Shown here one piece after another: positions 26,027 to 33,252 of a stretch of 64,000 nt of DNA. A model generated the notes under the pieces. It did no database searches. It had not been told where the DNA came from and worked only from the letters and a program-made list of their open reading frames with translations. Where the stretch lies: NCBI GenBank assembly GCA_002389765.1, contig DGQM01000011.1:11472-75471 (forward strand), in the 5' to 3' direction. Source of the DNA: Bacteroidetes bacterium UBA4414 (GTDB lineage: Bacteria > Bacteroidota > Bacteroidia > Chitinophagales > Chitinophagaceae). A program made the translations under genes and the position numbers. Position 1 is the first letter of the stretch. Every line of letters begins with the position of its first letter.

Positions 26027-26575
26027 TTAAAGTTGTGTAGCAGTGTAAACTACATCTACAGTGTAAGTACCTGCAGGGTATGCGAAGCCAGGAGTTGCAT
26101 TGTACATTACGCTGAATGTTTGGTTGCCACCATTGTTTGCGTTAGTTATCAGGTTAGCAGCAGTTGATGTAAGACCGCTATAAGCTGATGCACTGAACGG
26201 AGAAGCAATAGCACCACCTGTTGCGTTTGCACTTACTTTCAGTGCCAGCACACCAGATACAGGCATTACAGGAGCTGGTGTTGTAGTACCTGTGTATGTA
26301 AAGTTTGTGTTGTTAGTTTTAACAGTAACACCGAATTTTTTGTTAGAACGTACTTTCAGTTCTTGTGCAGATGATGCAACACCATTTGCATAATCGTTAA
26401 CTGTGTTGAAAGCCAGGTTAACAGCAGCACCTGTAGCTGTAGTAGATCCTGTAAAAGTCAACTCGATTGCGTTGCTTAGGTTCAGGTTAACTGTTTGAGT
26501 AGCTGTAGAAGCAACTTGTGCTTTTGCTGCGATACCAGAGATTGCCAGAGCTACGATTGCGATTACTTTTTTCAT
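26027..26575 (-). CDS. Array member 1: ~180-residue secreted beta-rich protein (class II promoter)
   Basis: 182 residues from the ATG at 26575; the longer frame from 26635 precedes the signal peptide MKKVIAIVALAISGIAAKA. The mature protein starts QVASTATQTVNLNLSNAIEL and ends YPAGTYTVDVVYTATQL. Between them lie 'NTVNDYANGV', 'KVRSNKKFGVTVK', 'TTPAPVMPVSGVL' and 'GGNQTFSVMYNATPGF'. These blocks define the whole array. The fold looks like one all-beta Ig-like domain, reminiscent of DUF4402, WxL or pilin-like secreted proteins, but I cannot assign it. There is no T9SS domain. Expression is predicted from the triple-TTAAC promoter at 26625-26708. Confidence 0.85.
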   Translation of the reverse strand: MKKVIAIVALAISGIAAKAQVASTATQTVNLNLSNAIELTFTGSTTATGAAVNLAFNTVNDYANGVASSAQELKVRSNKKFGVTVKTNNTNFTYTGTTTPAPVMPVSGVLALKVSANATGGAIASPFSASAYSGLTSTAANLITNANNGGNQTFSVMYNATPGFAYPAGTYTVDVVYTATQL

Positions 26576-26624
26576 TTTGATTTTGTTTGATTTGTTTTGG
26601 TTAATGTTTGTTTGTTTGATGATG

Positions 26625-26708
26625 CAAAGATGCAACGCGAAATGCCCATTTGACGAAAAAATGAGCCTCCTTAACCCTGCCTTTGCAATCGGTTAACGGA
26701 CGATTAAC
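26625..26708 (-). promoter_or_regulatory. Class II array promoter (triple TTAAC) of member 1
   Basis: -7 box CATCTTTG (26625-26632, minus strand). TTAAC occurs at 26671, 26693 and 26704: spacing 22 and 11 bp, with 38 bp between the box and the first repeat. A -33-like TTCG lies 21 bp upstream of the box. Confidence 0.75.
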
Positions 26709-26823
26709 ATCCACACTACCAATAAAATCACAAAACATTGATTTTCAATTACTTAAACCAAAATCAACCCATCCTGCAAATCATTAACAAATACCATCAT
26801 TTTCGGCATTTCTACCCCAAAAA

Positions 26824-27369
26824 CTACATTTGCGTAGCCGTATAGATAACATTTGTAGTATATACCCCCGCCGGAAAAGCGAAGCCCGGTGTTACCCTGT
26901 ATACGATTGTAAAGTTCTGATCTCCCCCATTTACCCCATAATACAGAAAGCCCCAGTCGTACTGATCGATATAATCATATCTGTTGTTCACCCAGCTCCA
27001 GCCACCTGTATTGTTTTGTATCATCTTGAAGTACAGAACACTACCTACATACATTTGTGGTGCAGGCACCGCACTACCCGAATAGCTGAAGTATGCGCTG
27101 TTTGATTTTACAGAAATCATAAACGTCTTGTTCGACCTTACTCTCATTTGTATCGGCGCGCTTTCCAATCCGTTTGCATAATCATTTACCGTACTGAAGC
27201 TGAAGTTCACCTGTGCACCTGTAGCACTATTGTTGGCTACAAATGTTATATCAATGGCGTCTGTCAGATTCAGGTTGGTAGTTTGTGTTGCAGTGGATGA
27301 TGGATTCTGGGCCCTTACAGCCGCCGCCAGCAGTACCAGAACAGCAGTGAACAGTAAGATTTTTTTCAT
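26824..27369 (-). CDS. Array member 2: divergent secreted beta-rich protein
   Basis: 181 residues. Signal peptide MKKILLFTAVLVLLAAAVRAQ. It keeps STATQTTNLNLTDAI, 'STVNDYANGL', 'RSNKTFMISVK', 'PAPQMYVGSVL', 'GGDQNFTIVYRVTPGFAFP' and the ending VIYTATQM. In the middle it has an aromatic-rich insertion-like stretch 'NNTGGWSWVNNRYDYIDQYD' (tryptophan and tyrosine) not seen in the others, which may alter a ligand or contact surface. Neither promoter class lies upstream. It follows member 3 by 96 bp with an imperfect terminator between, so it may be expressed by read-through. Confidence 0.82.
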   Translation of the reverse strand: MKKILLFTAVLVLLAAAVRAQNPSSTATQTTNLNLTDAIDITFVANNSATGAQVNFSFSTVNDYANGLESAPIQMRVRSNKTFMISVKSNSAYFSYSGSAVPAPQMYVGSVLYFKMIQNNTGGWSWVNNRYDYIDQYDWGFLYYGVNGGDQNFTIVYRVTPGFAFPAGVYTTNVIYTATQM

Positions 27370-27413
27370 TGTGTGTTTTTATTTGTTTTGAAAAGCCCTT
27401 GATGTTAGTATTA

Positions 27414-27443
27414 AAGAAGAGTGCTTTACAAAGCACCCTTCTT
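27414..27443 (-). terminator. Terminator after array member 3
   Basis: A 13-bp stem with one mismatch (27414-27426 with 27431-27443). The T run on the minus strand is short, which may allow read-through into member 2. Confidence 0.55.
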
Positions 27444-27465
27444 TTTATTAAAGCGTAGAGAGAGA

Positions 27466-28017
27466 CTACAGTTGAGTAGCTGTGTAAACTACATCTACAG
27501 TGTATGTACCTGCAGGGTAAGTAAAGCCCGGAGTCGCTTCATACATTACGCTGAATGTTTGGTTACCACCGTTCAAACCATTGCTGATCAGGTTTGCTGC
27601 TGTTGCAGAAAGACCATTGTATGCAGTTGCGCTGAATGGAGTAGCGATAGTACCACCTGTACCGTTTGCACTTACTTTCAGGCCCAGCACACCACTTACA
27701 GGCATTGAAGGAGCAGGTGTTGTAGAACCTGTGTAAGAGAAGTTTGCTGCGCTTGTTTTTACTGATACACCAAATTTTTTGTTAGAACGTACTTTCAGTT
27801 GTTGTGCTGCAGATTCTACACCGTTTGCGTAGTCGTTAACTGTGTTGAAAGCCAGATTTACAGCTGCACCTGTTGCAGAGTTGTTGCCTGTGAACGTCAA
27901 CTCGATTGCGTTGCTCAGGTTCAGGTTAACTGTTTGTGTAGCTGTAGATGATACGCTCTGTGCTTTAGAAGCGAAACCTACGATTGAAAGTGCTGCGATT
28001 GCGATTACTTTTTTCAT
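27466..28017 (-). CDS. Array member 3 (class I promoter)
   Basis: 183 residues. Signal peptide MKKVIAIAALSIVGFASKAQ. Core blocks as in member 1; the C-terminal half (FSATAYNGLSATAANLISNG ... FTYPAGTYTVDVVYTATQL) is shared almost word for word with member 4. It has no cysteine in the mature part. The leader of ~140 nt is A/C-rich in the gene sense and contains a small palindrome at 28089-28104. Predicted secreted, monomer of about 16 kDa after cleavage, function unknown. Confidence 0.85.
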   Translation of the reverse strand: MKKVIAIAALSIVGFASKAQSVSSTATQTVNLNLSNAIELTFTGNNSATGAAVNLAFNTVNDYANGVESAAQQLKVRSNKKFGVSVKTSAANFSYTGSTTPAPSMPVSGVLGLKVSANGTGGTIATPFSATAYNGLSATAANLISNGLNGGNQTFSVMYEATPGFTYPAGTYTVDVVYTATQL

Positions 28018-28088
28018 TGTGTTGTTTTGTTTTTTGTTTTGTTAATTGATGAATGTTTGTGTTATTTATTACTTGTTTGTTTTGCCTG

Positions 28089-28104
28089 TCTACCGTCAGG
28101 TAGA
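28089..28104. repeat. REP-like palindrome in the leader of member 3
   Basis: TCTACC-GTCA-GGTAGA. The same loop with a changed stem (CCTGCC-GTCA-GGCAGG) occurs at 32291-32306. It is followed by the conserved block GCTGCCTTACGGGGCTGCGG (28112-28131). Confidence 0.7.
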
Positions 28105-28160
28105 TTTGTTTGCTGCCTTACGGGGCTGCGGTGTGTTATTGTTTGTTTGTTTTGATAATG

Positions 28161-28205
28161 CAAACATACATCCGCAAATGCCCCTTCCACATCACTAACA
28201 TTAGT
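28161..28205 (-). promoter_or_regulatory. Class I array promoter of member 3
   Basis: -7 box TATGTTTG (28161-28168, minus strand). The palindrome ACTAACATTAGT (28194-28205) lies 25 bp upstream of it. Confidence 0.75.
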
Positions 28206-28263
28206 AGTTATTGCTACTAACTATGTGGTTAACAAGTCGTTTACAAATCATTTGCTGTAATAA

Positions 28264-28288
28264 AAAAGCGCCGCAATGCGACGCTTTT
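28264..28288 (-). terminator. Terminator after array member 4
   Basis: AAAAGCG (28264-28270) pairs with CGCTTTT (28282-28288), extended by CGC/GCG after a mismatch. Confidence 0.7.
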
Positions 28289-28312
28289 ATTTCATTCTCA
28301 CTCTTATCAATA

Positions 28313-28861
28313 TTAGATTTGAGTAGCTGTATATACTACATCTACAGTGTATGTACCAGCAGGGTAAGTGAAACCGGGTGTTGCTTCATACATTACGCTG
28401 AATGTTTGGTTACCACCGTTCAAACCATTGCTTATCAGGTTTGCTGCTGTTGCAGAAAGACCATTGTATGCAGTTGCACTGAATGGAGTAGCAATAGTAC
28501 CACCAGTACCATTTGCACTTACTTTAAGGCCCAAAACACCAACTACGGGCATTACAGGAGCTGGTGTAGTAGAACCGGTGTATGTGAAGCTAGCTGCGTT
28601 TGATTTTACAGTTACACCAAATTTTTTGTTAGAACGTACTTTCAGTTCCTGTGCTGCAGATGTTACACCATTTGCATAGTCGTTAACGGTGTTGAAAGCC
28701 AAGTTAACGGCTGCACCTGTTGCAGTACCCGATCCTGTGAAAGTCAACTCGATTGCGTTGCTCAGATTCAGGTTAACTGTCTGAGTAGCTGTAGATGAAA
28801 CTTGCGCTTTTGAAGCGAAACCTACGATTGACATTGCTGCGATTGCGATTACTTTTTTCAT
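28313..28861 (-). CDS. Array member 4 (class I promoter)
   Basis: 182 residues. Signal peptide MKKVIAIAAMSIVGFASKAQ, identical to that of member 8. Core blocks as in the array; the C-terminal part matches member 3. It ends VVYTATQI. It has a ~160-nt leader with a REP-like palindrome (28930-28945) and the shared GCTGCCTTACGG block. Mosaic similarity, with the N-terminus like member 8 and the C-terminus like member 3, suggests recombination between copies. Confidence 0.85.
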   Translation of the reverse strand: MKKVIAIAAMSIVGFASKAQVSSTATQTVNLNLSNAIELTFTGSGTATGAAVNLAFNTVNDYANGVTSAAQELKVRSNKKFGVTVKSNAASFTYTGSTTPAPVMPVVGVLGLKVSANGTGGTIATPFSATAYNGLSATAANLISNGLNGGNQTFSVMYEATPGFTYPAGTYTVDVVYTATQI

Positions 28862-28929
28862 TGTTGTTTTGTTTTTTGTTTTGTTAATTGATAAATGTTT
28901 GTGTTTAAATTTTTTGTTTGTTTTGCCTG

Positions 28930-28945
28930 TCTACCGTCAGGTAGA
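28930..28945. repeat. REP-like palindrome in the leader of member 4
   Basis: Same sequence as 28089-28104 (TCTACC-GTCA-GGTAGA), again followed by the GCTGCCTTACGGGG block. Confidence 0.7.
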
Positions 28946-29023
28946 TTTGTTTGCTGCCTTACGGGGCTGCGGTGTTTTTTTTATTTGTTTTGTTTGTGTT
29001 GTTGTTTGTTTGTTTTGATAATG

Positions 29024-29068
29024 CAAACATACACCCGCCAACGCCCCTGTCACATCACTAACTATAGT
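29024..29068 (-). promoter_or_regulatory. Class I array promoter of member 4
   Basis: -7 box TATGTTTG (29024-29031, minus strand). Palindrome ACTA-ACTA-TAGT (29057-29068) 25 bp away. Confidence 0.75.
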
Positions 29069-29227
29069 GGTTTTATTACTATTTATTTGCTTAACAATCA
29101 ATTCGCAATCAACACTTTAGCCAGACGTTTAACGACATGTAGCAGAGCAATCAGAATCATTCAACAGCATCAAACCTGTGCTAGCAGCCAACCGGTTCTC
29201 AACAAAAAAACAGCCGCAGTATCACCA

Positions 29228-29342
29228 TAAAAAAAGAGCGCCTGAAAAGACGCTCTGTATACATATAGAGGATATAAAAAACTTATTGGGTAGCATCCCG
29301 AGGCATTTAATAATCAGCCTTTTCTGATGCAATACAAACATA
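29228..29342 (-). pseudogene. Collapsed array copy: promoter, 7-codon remnant and terminator
   Basis: A class I box TATGTTTG (29335-29342) opens a ~100-nt unit that ends at a hairpin with a T run (29235-29256). Inside is only ATG...GATGCTACCCAATAA (29306-29283), encoding MPRDATQ-stop. It ends ATQ-stop, close to the YTATQ(L/I/Q) ending of the array proteins. The best reading is an array gene that lost its body in an internal deletion while its control elements survived. It could still produce a short RNA. Confidence 0.5.
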
Positions 29343-29379
29343 CGTCAGCCACCCCGCCCTGCACATCCCTAGTTTTAGG
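29335..29379 (-). promoter_or_regulatory. Class I promoter of the collapsed copy
   Basis: -7 box TATGTTTG (29335-29342, minus strand). Palindrome CCTA-GTTT-TAGG (29368-29379) at exactly 25 bp. Both half-sites differ from ACTA/TAGT in a compensating way. Confidence 0.65.
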
Positions 29380-29402
29380 GATATTAGTCCCTTAACAAAA
29401 AA

Positions 29403-29423
29403 AAGGCACCACGAAGGTGCCTT
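29403..29423 (-). terminator. Terminator after array member 5
   Basis: AAGGCACC (29403-29410) pairs with GGTGCCTT (29416-29423), with a long T run on the minus strand. Confidence 0.85.
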
Positions 29424-29447
29424 GTTACATATGTTGAAGGATAAGAA

Positions 29448-29996
29448 TTAAAGCTGAGTAGCAGTATAAACTACGTCTACTGTGTAAGTACCTGCAGGAT
29501 AAGCGAAACCAGGTGTAGCATTGTACTGAATGCTGAATGTTTGGTTACCACCGTTGTTACAGTTTGTCAACAGGTTTTGTGCAGTTGCACCCAGATCAGC
29601 ATACGCTGTTGCGCTGAATGGAGTAGCAATAGTACCACCTGTTGCGTTCGCAGGAACACGCAGGTCAAGAACACCAGCTACTGGCATTACAGGAGCAGGA
29701 GTTGTTGTACCTGTATAAGAGAAGTTTGCGTTATTAGTTTTTACAGTTACACCGAATTTTTTGTTTGAGCGTACTTTCAGTTCTTGGTTAGATGAGCTAA
29801 CACCGTTTGCATAGTCATTAACTGTATTGAAAGCCAGGTTAACTGCAGCACCTGTAGCAGTAGTAGACCCTGTGAAAGTCAACTCGATTGCGTTGCTCAG
29901 GTTCAGGTTAACTGTTTGAGTAGCTGTTGAAGCAACTTGTGCTTTTGCTGCGATACCAGAGATTGCCAGTGCTACGATTGCGATTACTTTTTTCAT
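29448..29996 (-). CDS. Array member 5 (class II promoter)
   Basis: 182 residues. Signal peptide and N-terminus identical to member 1 (MKKVIAIVALAISGIAAKAQ). It differs in the middle: 'VLDLRVPANATGG' and 'TAYADLGATAQNLLTNCNNGG', the latter with a single cysteine as in members 8 and 10. It ends VVYTATQL. Members 1 and 5 share both signal peptide and promoter class, so promoter and N-terminus appear to travel together. Confidence 0.85.
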   Translation of the reverse strand: MKKVIAIVALAISGIAAKAQVASTATQTVNLNLSNAIELTFTGSTTATGAAVNLAFNTVNDYANGVSSSNQELKVRSNKKFGVTVKTNNANFSYTGTTTPAPVMPVAGVLDLRVPANATGGTIATPFSATAYADLGATAQNLLTNCNNGGNQTFSIQYNATPGFAYPAGTYTVDVVYTATQL

Positions 29997-30064
29997 TGTG
30001 TTTGTTTTTTAATTTGATTTTGTTTGATGAATGATTGTTTGTTTTGTTTGTTCGTTTGATGATG

Positions 30065-30148
30065 CAAAGATGGGGGCAAGCGTGCTCCTTTTGCAAATTA
30101 TCAGGCCATGTTAACGCCGGTTTAGCAACCGGTTAACGCTTGATTAAC
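30065..30148 (-). promoter_or_regulatory. Class II array promoter of member 5
   Basis: -7 box CATCTTTG (30065-30072, minus strand). TTAAC at 30111, 30133 and 30144: 38, 22 and 11 bp as in the other class II promoters. TTTG lies 21 bp upstream of the box as -33 element. Confidence 0.75.
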
Positions 30149-30206
30149 AAGCCCTCTCCTCTCTTTTTCACCTTTACGACCAATCATAGCGTGGTAATCT
30201 TTAAAA

Positions 30207-30233
30207 GAAAGTGCCCGTGTTTCGGGCACTTTC
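30207..30233 (-). terminator. Terminator after array member 6
   Basis: A perfect 11-bp stem (30207-30217 with 30223-30233, GAAAGTGCCCG and complement), then TTTT on the minus strand. Confidence 0.85.
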
Positions 30234-30280
30234 ACCCACTAACCATTACAAAAACCACCTACTATGAAAACGATATTGAA

Positions 30281-30829
30281 TTATTGTTGAGTAGCAGTAT
30301 AAACTACATCTACTGTGTATGTACCTGCAGGGTATGTGAAGCCAGGAGTTGCATTGTACATTACGCTGAATGTTTGGTTACCGCCGTTCAAACCTGCAGT
30401 TATCAGGTTAGCAGCTGTAGCAGTCAAGCCATTGTAAGCTGTAGCGCTGAATGGAGTAGCAATAGTACCACCTGTACCGTTTGCGCTTACTTTCAGTGCC
30501 AGTACGCCAGATACCGGCATTACAGGAGCTGGTGTTGTAGAACCGGTGTAAGTAAAGTTTGCTGCGTTTGCTTTTACGGTAACGTCGAATTTCTTGTTAG
30601 AACGTACTTTCAGTTCCTGTGCTGCTGATGCAACACCATTTGCATAGTCGTTAACTGTGTTGAAAGCCAGGTTAACTGCTGCACCTGTTGCAGTACCCGA
30701 TCCTGTGAAAGTCAATTCGATTGCGTTGCTCAGATTCAGGTTAACTGTCTGTGTAGCTGTAGATGCAACCTGTGCGTTTGCTGCGAAACCAGAGATTGCT
30801 AATGCTGCGATTGCGATTACTTTTTTCAT
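30281..30829 (-). CDS. Array member 6 (class I promoter)
   Basis: 182 residues. Signal peptide MKKVIAIAALAISGFAANAQ. Core blocks as in the array with the change 'NKKFDVTVKANAANFTYTG' (Asp in place of the usual Gly). It ends VVYTATQQ. No cysteine. The leader of ~110 nt carries the ACGGGGCTGC block (30898-30917) but lacks the REP-like palindrome. Confidence 0.85.
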   Translation of the reverse strand: MKKVIAIAALAISGFAANAQVASTATQTVNLNLSNAIELTFTGSGTATGAAVNLAFNTVNDYANGVASAAQELKVRSNKKFDVTVKANAANFTYTGSTTPAPVMPVSGVLALKVSANGTGGTIATPFSATAYNGLTATAANLITAGLNGGNQTFSVMYNATPGFTYPAGTYTVDVVYTATQQ

Positions 30830-30941
30830 GTTGTTTTGTTTTTTGTTTTGTTAATTGATGAATGTTTGTGTTATTTATTACTTGTTTGTTTTGTTTAGCG
30901 CCTTACGGGGCTGCTGTGTTTTTTTGTTTGTTTTGATAATG

Positions 30942-30986
30942 CAAACATACAACCCCAAACACCCCTTCCACATCACTAACACTAGT
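30942..30986 (-). promoter_or_regulatory. Class I array promoter of member 6
   Basis: -7 box TATGTTTG (30942-30949, minus strand). Palindrome ACTA-ACAC-TAGT (30975-30986), 25 bp apart. Confidence 0.75.
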
Positions 30987-31029
30987 AGTTTTATCACTAA
31001 TAGGTTGGTTAACAATTGATTTACAAATG

Positions 31030-31566
31030 CTATTGCTGTGTGGCAGTATATATAACATCTACCGTGTAAACACCGGGTGGATATGCAAAACCCGGCGCTG
31101 CATGATATACTACGCTTATATTTTCAGCACTACAACGTTCGCCGTTTATTATCAGATTAGCATCACTGTTCTTAATAGTATGATAATTGCGTAGTGAGAA
31201 CGGCGCGGCAATGGCACCGCAGGTAGTATTTTGCAATACACGTATACTCAACACACCATCTACAGGCATAGCCGGTTGTGGCGTAGATGCACCGTTGTAA
31301 GTAAAATGCGGTGCTGTAGCCCTGATGATAATATCAAACTTTTGCTGAGAGCATACACGCAGTTGCTGCGGGTCTGATACAACCCCTTTTTCAAAATCAG
31401 TTGTGTTTTTAAAGGAAAGATGTACTGCATTGTTATCTACCCACGATAGCTCTATGGCATTATGCAAATCCAGCTGCACTTGCTGTACCGCATCAGCACC
31501 TGCAGATTGTGCTGCTGCATGGCGAAACGAGATGATGAAAACAAGTAACAAAACAAGTCTTTGCAT
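31030..31566 (-). CDS. Array member 7: divergent, cysteine-containing
   Basis: 178 residues. Signal peptide MQRLVLLLVFIISFRHAAAQ. Only the framework is kept: 'VQLDLHNAIELSW', 'PQQLRVCSQQKFDI', 'STPQPAMPVDGVLSI', 'APGFAYPPGVYTVDVIYTATQ'. Three cysteines occur, in 'RVCSQ', 'NTTCGA' and 'GERCSAE', so a disulfide plus one free thiol is possible. Neither array promoter class lies upstream. The gap to member 8 is 121 bp with a strong terminator. No terminator separates its end from the member 6 promoter. It may be a specialised subunit or a decaying copy. Confidence 0.8.
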   Translation of the reverse strand: MQRLVLLLVFIISFRHAAAQSAGADAVQQVQLDLHNAIELSWVDNNAVHLSFKNTTDFEKGVVSDPQQLRVCSQQKFDIIIRATAPHFTYNGASTPQPAMPVDGVLSIRVLQNTTCGAIAAPFSLRNYHTIKNSDANLIINGERCSAENISVVYHAAPGFAYPPGVYTVDVIYTATQQ

Positions 31567-31637
31567 AAATATCAGGCATTAGCATTTGTTTTGTTTGTAC
31601 ATAAAATTAATCATCTCCACCCCATATATGCAAACAA

Positions 31638-31667
31638 AAAAGAGCACACTACACAGTGTGCTCTTTT
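31638..31667 (-). terminator. Terminator after array member 8
   Basis: A perfect 13-bp stem (31638-31650 with 31655-31667, AAAAGAGCACACT and complement), with a T run on the minus strand. Confidence 0.9.
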
Positions 31668-31687
31668 GCATTATATAAAGGATTGAA

Positions 31688-32236
31688 TTACAGTTGAGTA
31701 GCTGTGTAAACTACATCTGTAGTATAAGTACCAGCAGGGTAAGCAAAACCCGGAGTAGCTTCATACATTACGCTGAATGTTTGGTTGCCACCGTTATTAC
31801 AGTTTGTCAACAGGTTAGCTGCAGTTGCAGAAAGATCATTATAAGCTGATGCGCTGAACGGAGAAGCGATAGCACCACCTGTTGAGTTAGCACTCACTTT
31901 CAGTGCCAGTACACCCGCTACAGGCATTACAGGAGCTGGTGTTGTAGAACCTGTGTAAGAGAAATTAGCGTTGTTAGTTTTTACAGTTACACCGAATTTC
32001 TTGTTAGAACGTACTTTCAGTTCTTGTGCTGCTGATGTAACACCGTTTGCATAATCGTTAACTGTGTTGAAAGCCAGGTTAACCGCTGCACCTGTTGCAG
32101 TACCAGATCCTGTGAAAGTCAATTCGATTGCGTTGCTCAGATTCAGATTAACTGTCTGAGTAGCTGTAGATGAAACTTGCGCTTTTGAAGCGAAACCTAC
32201 GATTGACATTGCTGCGATTGCGATTACTTTTTTCAT
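31688..32236 (-). CDS. Array member 8 (class I promoter), near-twin of member 10
   Basis: 182 residues from the ATG at 32236. A longer frame to 32398 would translate the leader, including the REP-like palindrome (LPDGRQA), and is rejected. Signal peptide MKKVIAIAAMSIVGFASKAQ. The mature protein is almost identical to member 10, and 31687-31954 is identical in DNA to 33252-33519 (268 bp). One cysteine (LLTNCNNGG). The leader and promoter are class I, unlike member 10. Confidence 0.86.
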   Translation of the reverse strand: MKKVIAIAAMSIVGFASKAQVSSTATQTVNLNLSNAIELTFTGSGTATGAAVNLAFNTVNDYANGVTSAAQELKVRSNKKFGVTVKTNNANFSYTGSTTPAPVMPVAGVLALKVSANSTGGAIASPFSASAYNDLSATAANLLTNCNNGGNQTFSVMYEATPGFAYPAGTYTTDVVYTATQL

Positions 32237-32290
32237 TGTTGTTTTGTTTTTTGTTTTGTTAGATAATTTTTTTTTGAAATTTTTTGCCTG

Positions 32291-32306
32291 CCTGCCGTCA
32301 GGCAGG
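32291..32306. repeat. REP-like palindrome in the leader of member 8
   Basis: CCTGCC-GTCA-GGCAGG. Compared with the copies at 28089 and 28930, both stem arms changed together. The conserved ACGGGGCTGCGG block follows at ~32331-32342. Confidence 0.7.
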
Positions 32307-32391
32307 TTTGTTCTGTTTGGTTTGCTGCCTACGGGGCTGCGGTGTTTTTTATTTGTTTTGTTTGTGTTGTTGTTTGTTTGTTTTGATAATG

Positions 32392-32436
32392 CAAACATAC
32401 ACCCGCAAATACCCCTGTAACATCACTAACTTTAGT
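32392..32436 (-). promoter_or_regulatory. Class I array promoter of member 8
   Basis: -7 box TATGTTTG (32392-32399, minus strand). Palindrome ACTA-ACTT-TAGT (32425-32436), 25 bp apart. Confidence 0.75.
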
Positions 32437-32497
32437 AGTTTTCTTTCGCTAACAAATCGTTTACAAAACCGCAAATAACAAACATAAACAATACAAA

Positions 32498-32525
32498 CAA
32501 AGGGCGCCCTTAGAGACGCCCTTTG
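32498..32525 (-). terminator. Terminator after array member 9
   Basis: CAAAGGGCG (32498-32506) pairs with CGCCCTTTG (32517-32525). Confidence 0.75.
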
Positions 32526-32547
32526 ACCAATCACCCCCCTCTACTTC

Positions 32548-33093
32548 TTATATTTGCGTTGCAGTATACACTACATCTACCGTATATACACCTGCAGGAT
32601 AATTAAACCCCGGCATGGCCTCATATTTCACTTCAAAATTCTGGTCGCCACCATTACTGCAATTGCTCAATAGCATAGCAGGCAGCACACCCAGACTTGC
32701 ATACGCACTACTACTGAATGGCGCCACAATGCTACCACCCGTAGTATTGGCCGTCACCCTCACACCCAATACGCCCGCTACCGGCATTACAGGTTTGGGA
32801 AATGTAGAGCCGCTGTAGGCAAAGCTTACGCTGCTTGTATTAACAGTAACTCCAAACTTTTTGTTCGACCGAACCGTCAACTCTTGTGCAGCAGAATGCA
32901 CACCACTTGCGTAGTCGTTTACCGTACTGAAAAACATAACTACCGTGCTACCTACAGAAGACCCGCACGAATATGTTATTTCAATAGCATTGGTAAGATT
33001 AAGATTGGTAGTTTGTGTAGCCGTAGATGAAACCTGTGCTTTAGCACAAATACTCGCCAATGCGAATGCTGCAATTGTACTTAGTTTTTTCAT
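32548..33093 (-). CDS. Array member 9 (class I promoter)
   Basis: 181 residues. Signal peptide MKKLSTIAAFALASICAKAQ. More divergent than its neighbours: 'IEITYSCGSSVGSTVVMFF' near the N-terminus, 'STFPKPVMPVAGVLGVRV', 'LLSNCSNGGDQNFEVKYEAM', ending VVYTATQI. Two cysteines in the mature part. Like member 2 it has ATQTTNLNLTNAI in place of ATQTVNLNLSNAI, so members 2 and 9 may form a subgroup. It lies between the near-twins 8 and 10 but was not homogenised with them. Confidence 0.84.
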   Translation of the reverse strand: MKKLSTIAAFALASICAKAQVSSTATQTTNLNLTNAIEITYSCGSSVGSTVVMFFSTVNDYASGVHSAAQELTVRSNKKFGVTVNTSSVSFAYSGSTFPKPVMPVAGVLGVRVTANTTGGSIVAPFSSSAYASLGVLPAMLLSNCSNGGDQNFEVKYEAMPGFNYPAGVYTVDVVYTATQI

Positions 33094-33133
33094 GTCTTTG
33101 CTTTTTTGTTTTGTTGATAATTGTTTGCATATA

Positions 33134-33178
33134 CAAACTTACCTATACAAAAAAGCCATGCGTATCACTATCATTAGT
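33134..33178 (-). promoter_or_regulatory. Class I array promoter of member 9
   Basis: -7 box TAAGTTTG (33134-33141, minus strand). Palindrome ACTA-TCAT-TAGT (33167-33178), 25 bp apart. The spacing is kept although the surrounding sequence has diverged. Confidence 0.75.
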
Positions 33179-33198
33179 AGTTTATGCATAAACCAAAA

Positions 33199-33224
33199 AA
33201 GAGCGTCCTTACGGGGACGCTCTT
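33199..33224 (-). terminator. Terminator after array member 10
   Basis: A 10-bp stem (33199-33208 with 33215-33224, AAGAGCGTCC/GGACGCTCTT), with a T run on the minus strand. Confidence 0.85.
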
Positions 33225-33252
33225 CGTATCGTTAAGTAATTATTTATTCAGA

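Noticed and set aside
28895..29230. Open frame of 111 codons on the plus strand between array members 4 and 5
   Set aside because: It is Phe/Cys-rich and translates the complement of leaders, promoters and palindromes. Open frames of this kind on the plus strand recur across the array as mirror images of the genes.
31688..32398. 236-residue version of array member 8 starting at 32398
   Set aside because: The extra 54 residues translate the A/C-rich leader and the REP-like palindrome (LPDGRQA), and the signal peptide would be internal. The ATG at 32236 is used.
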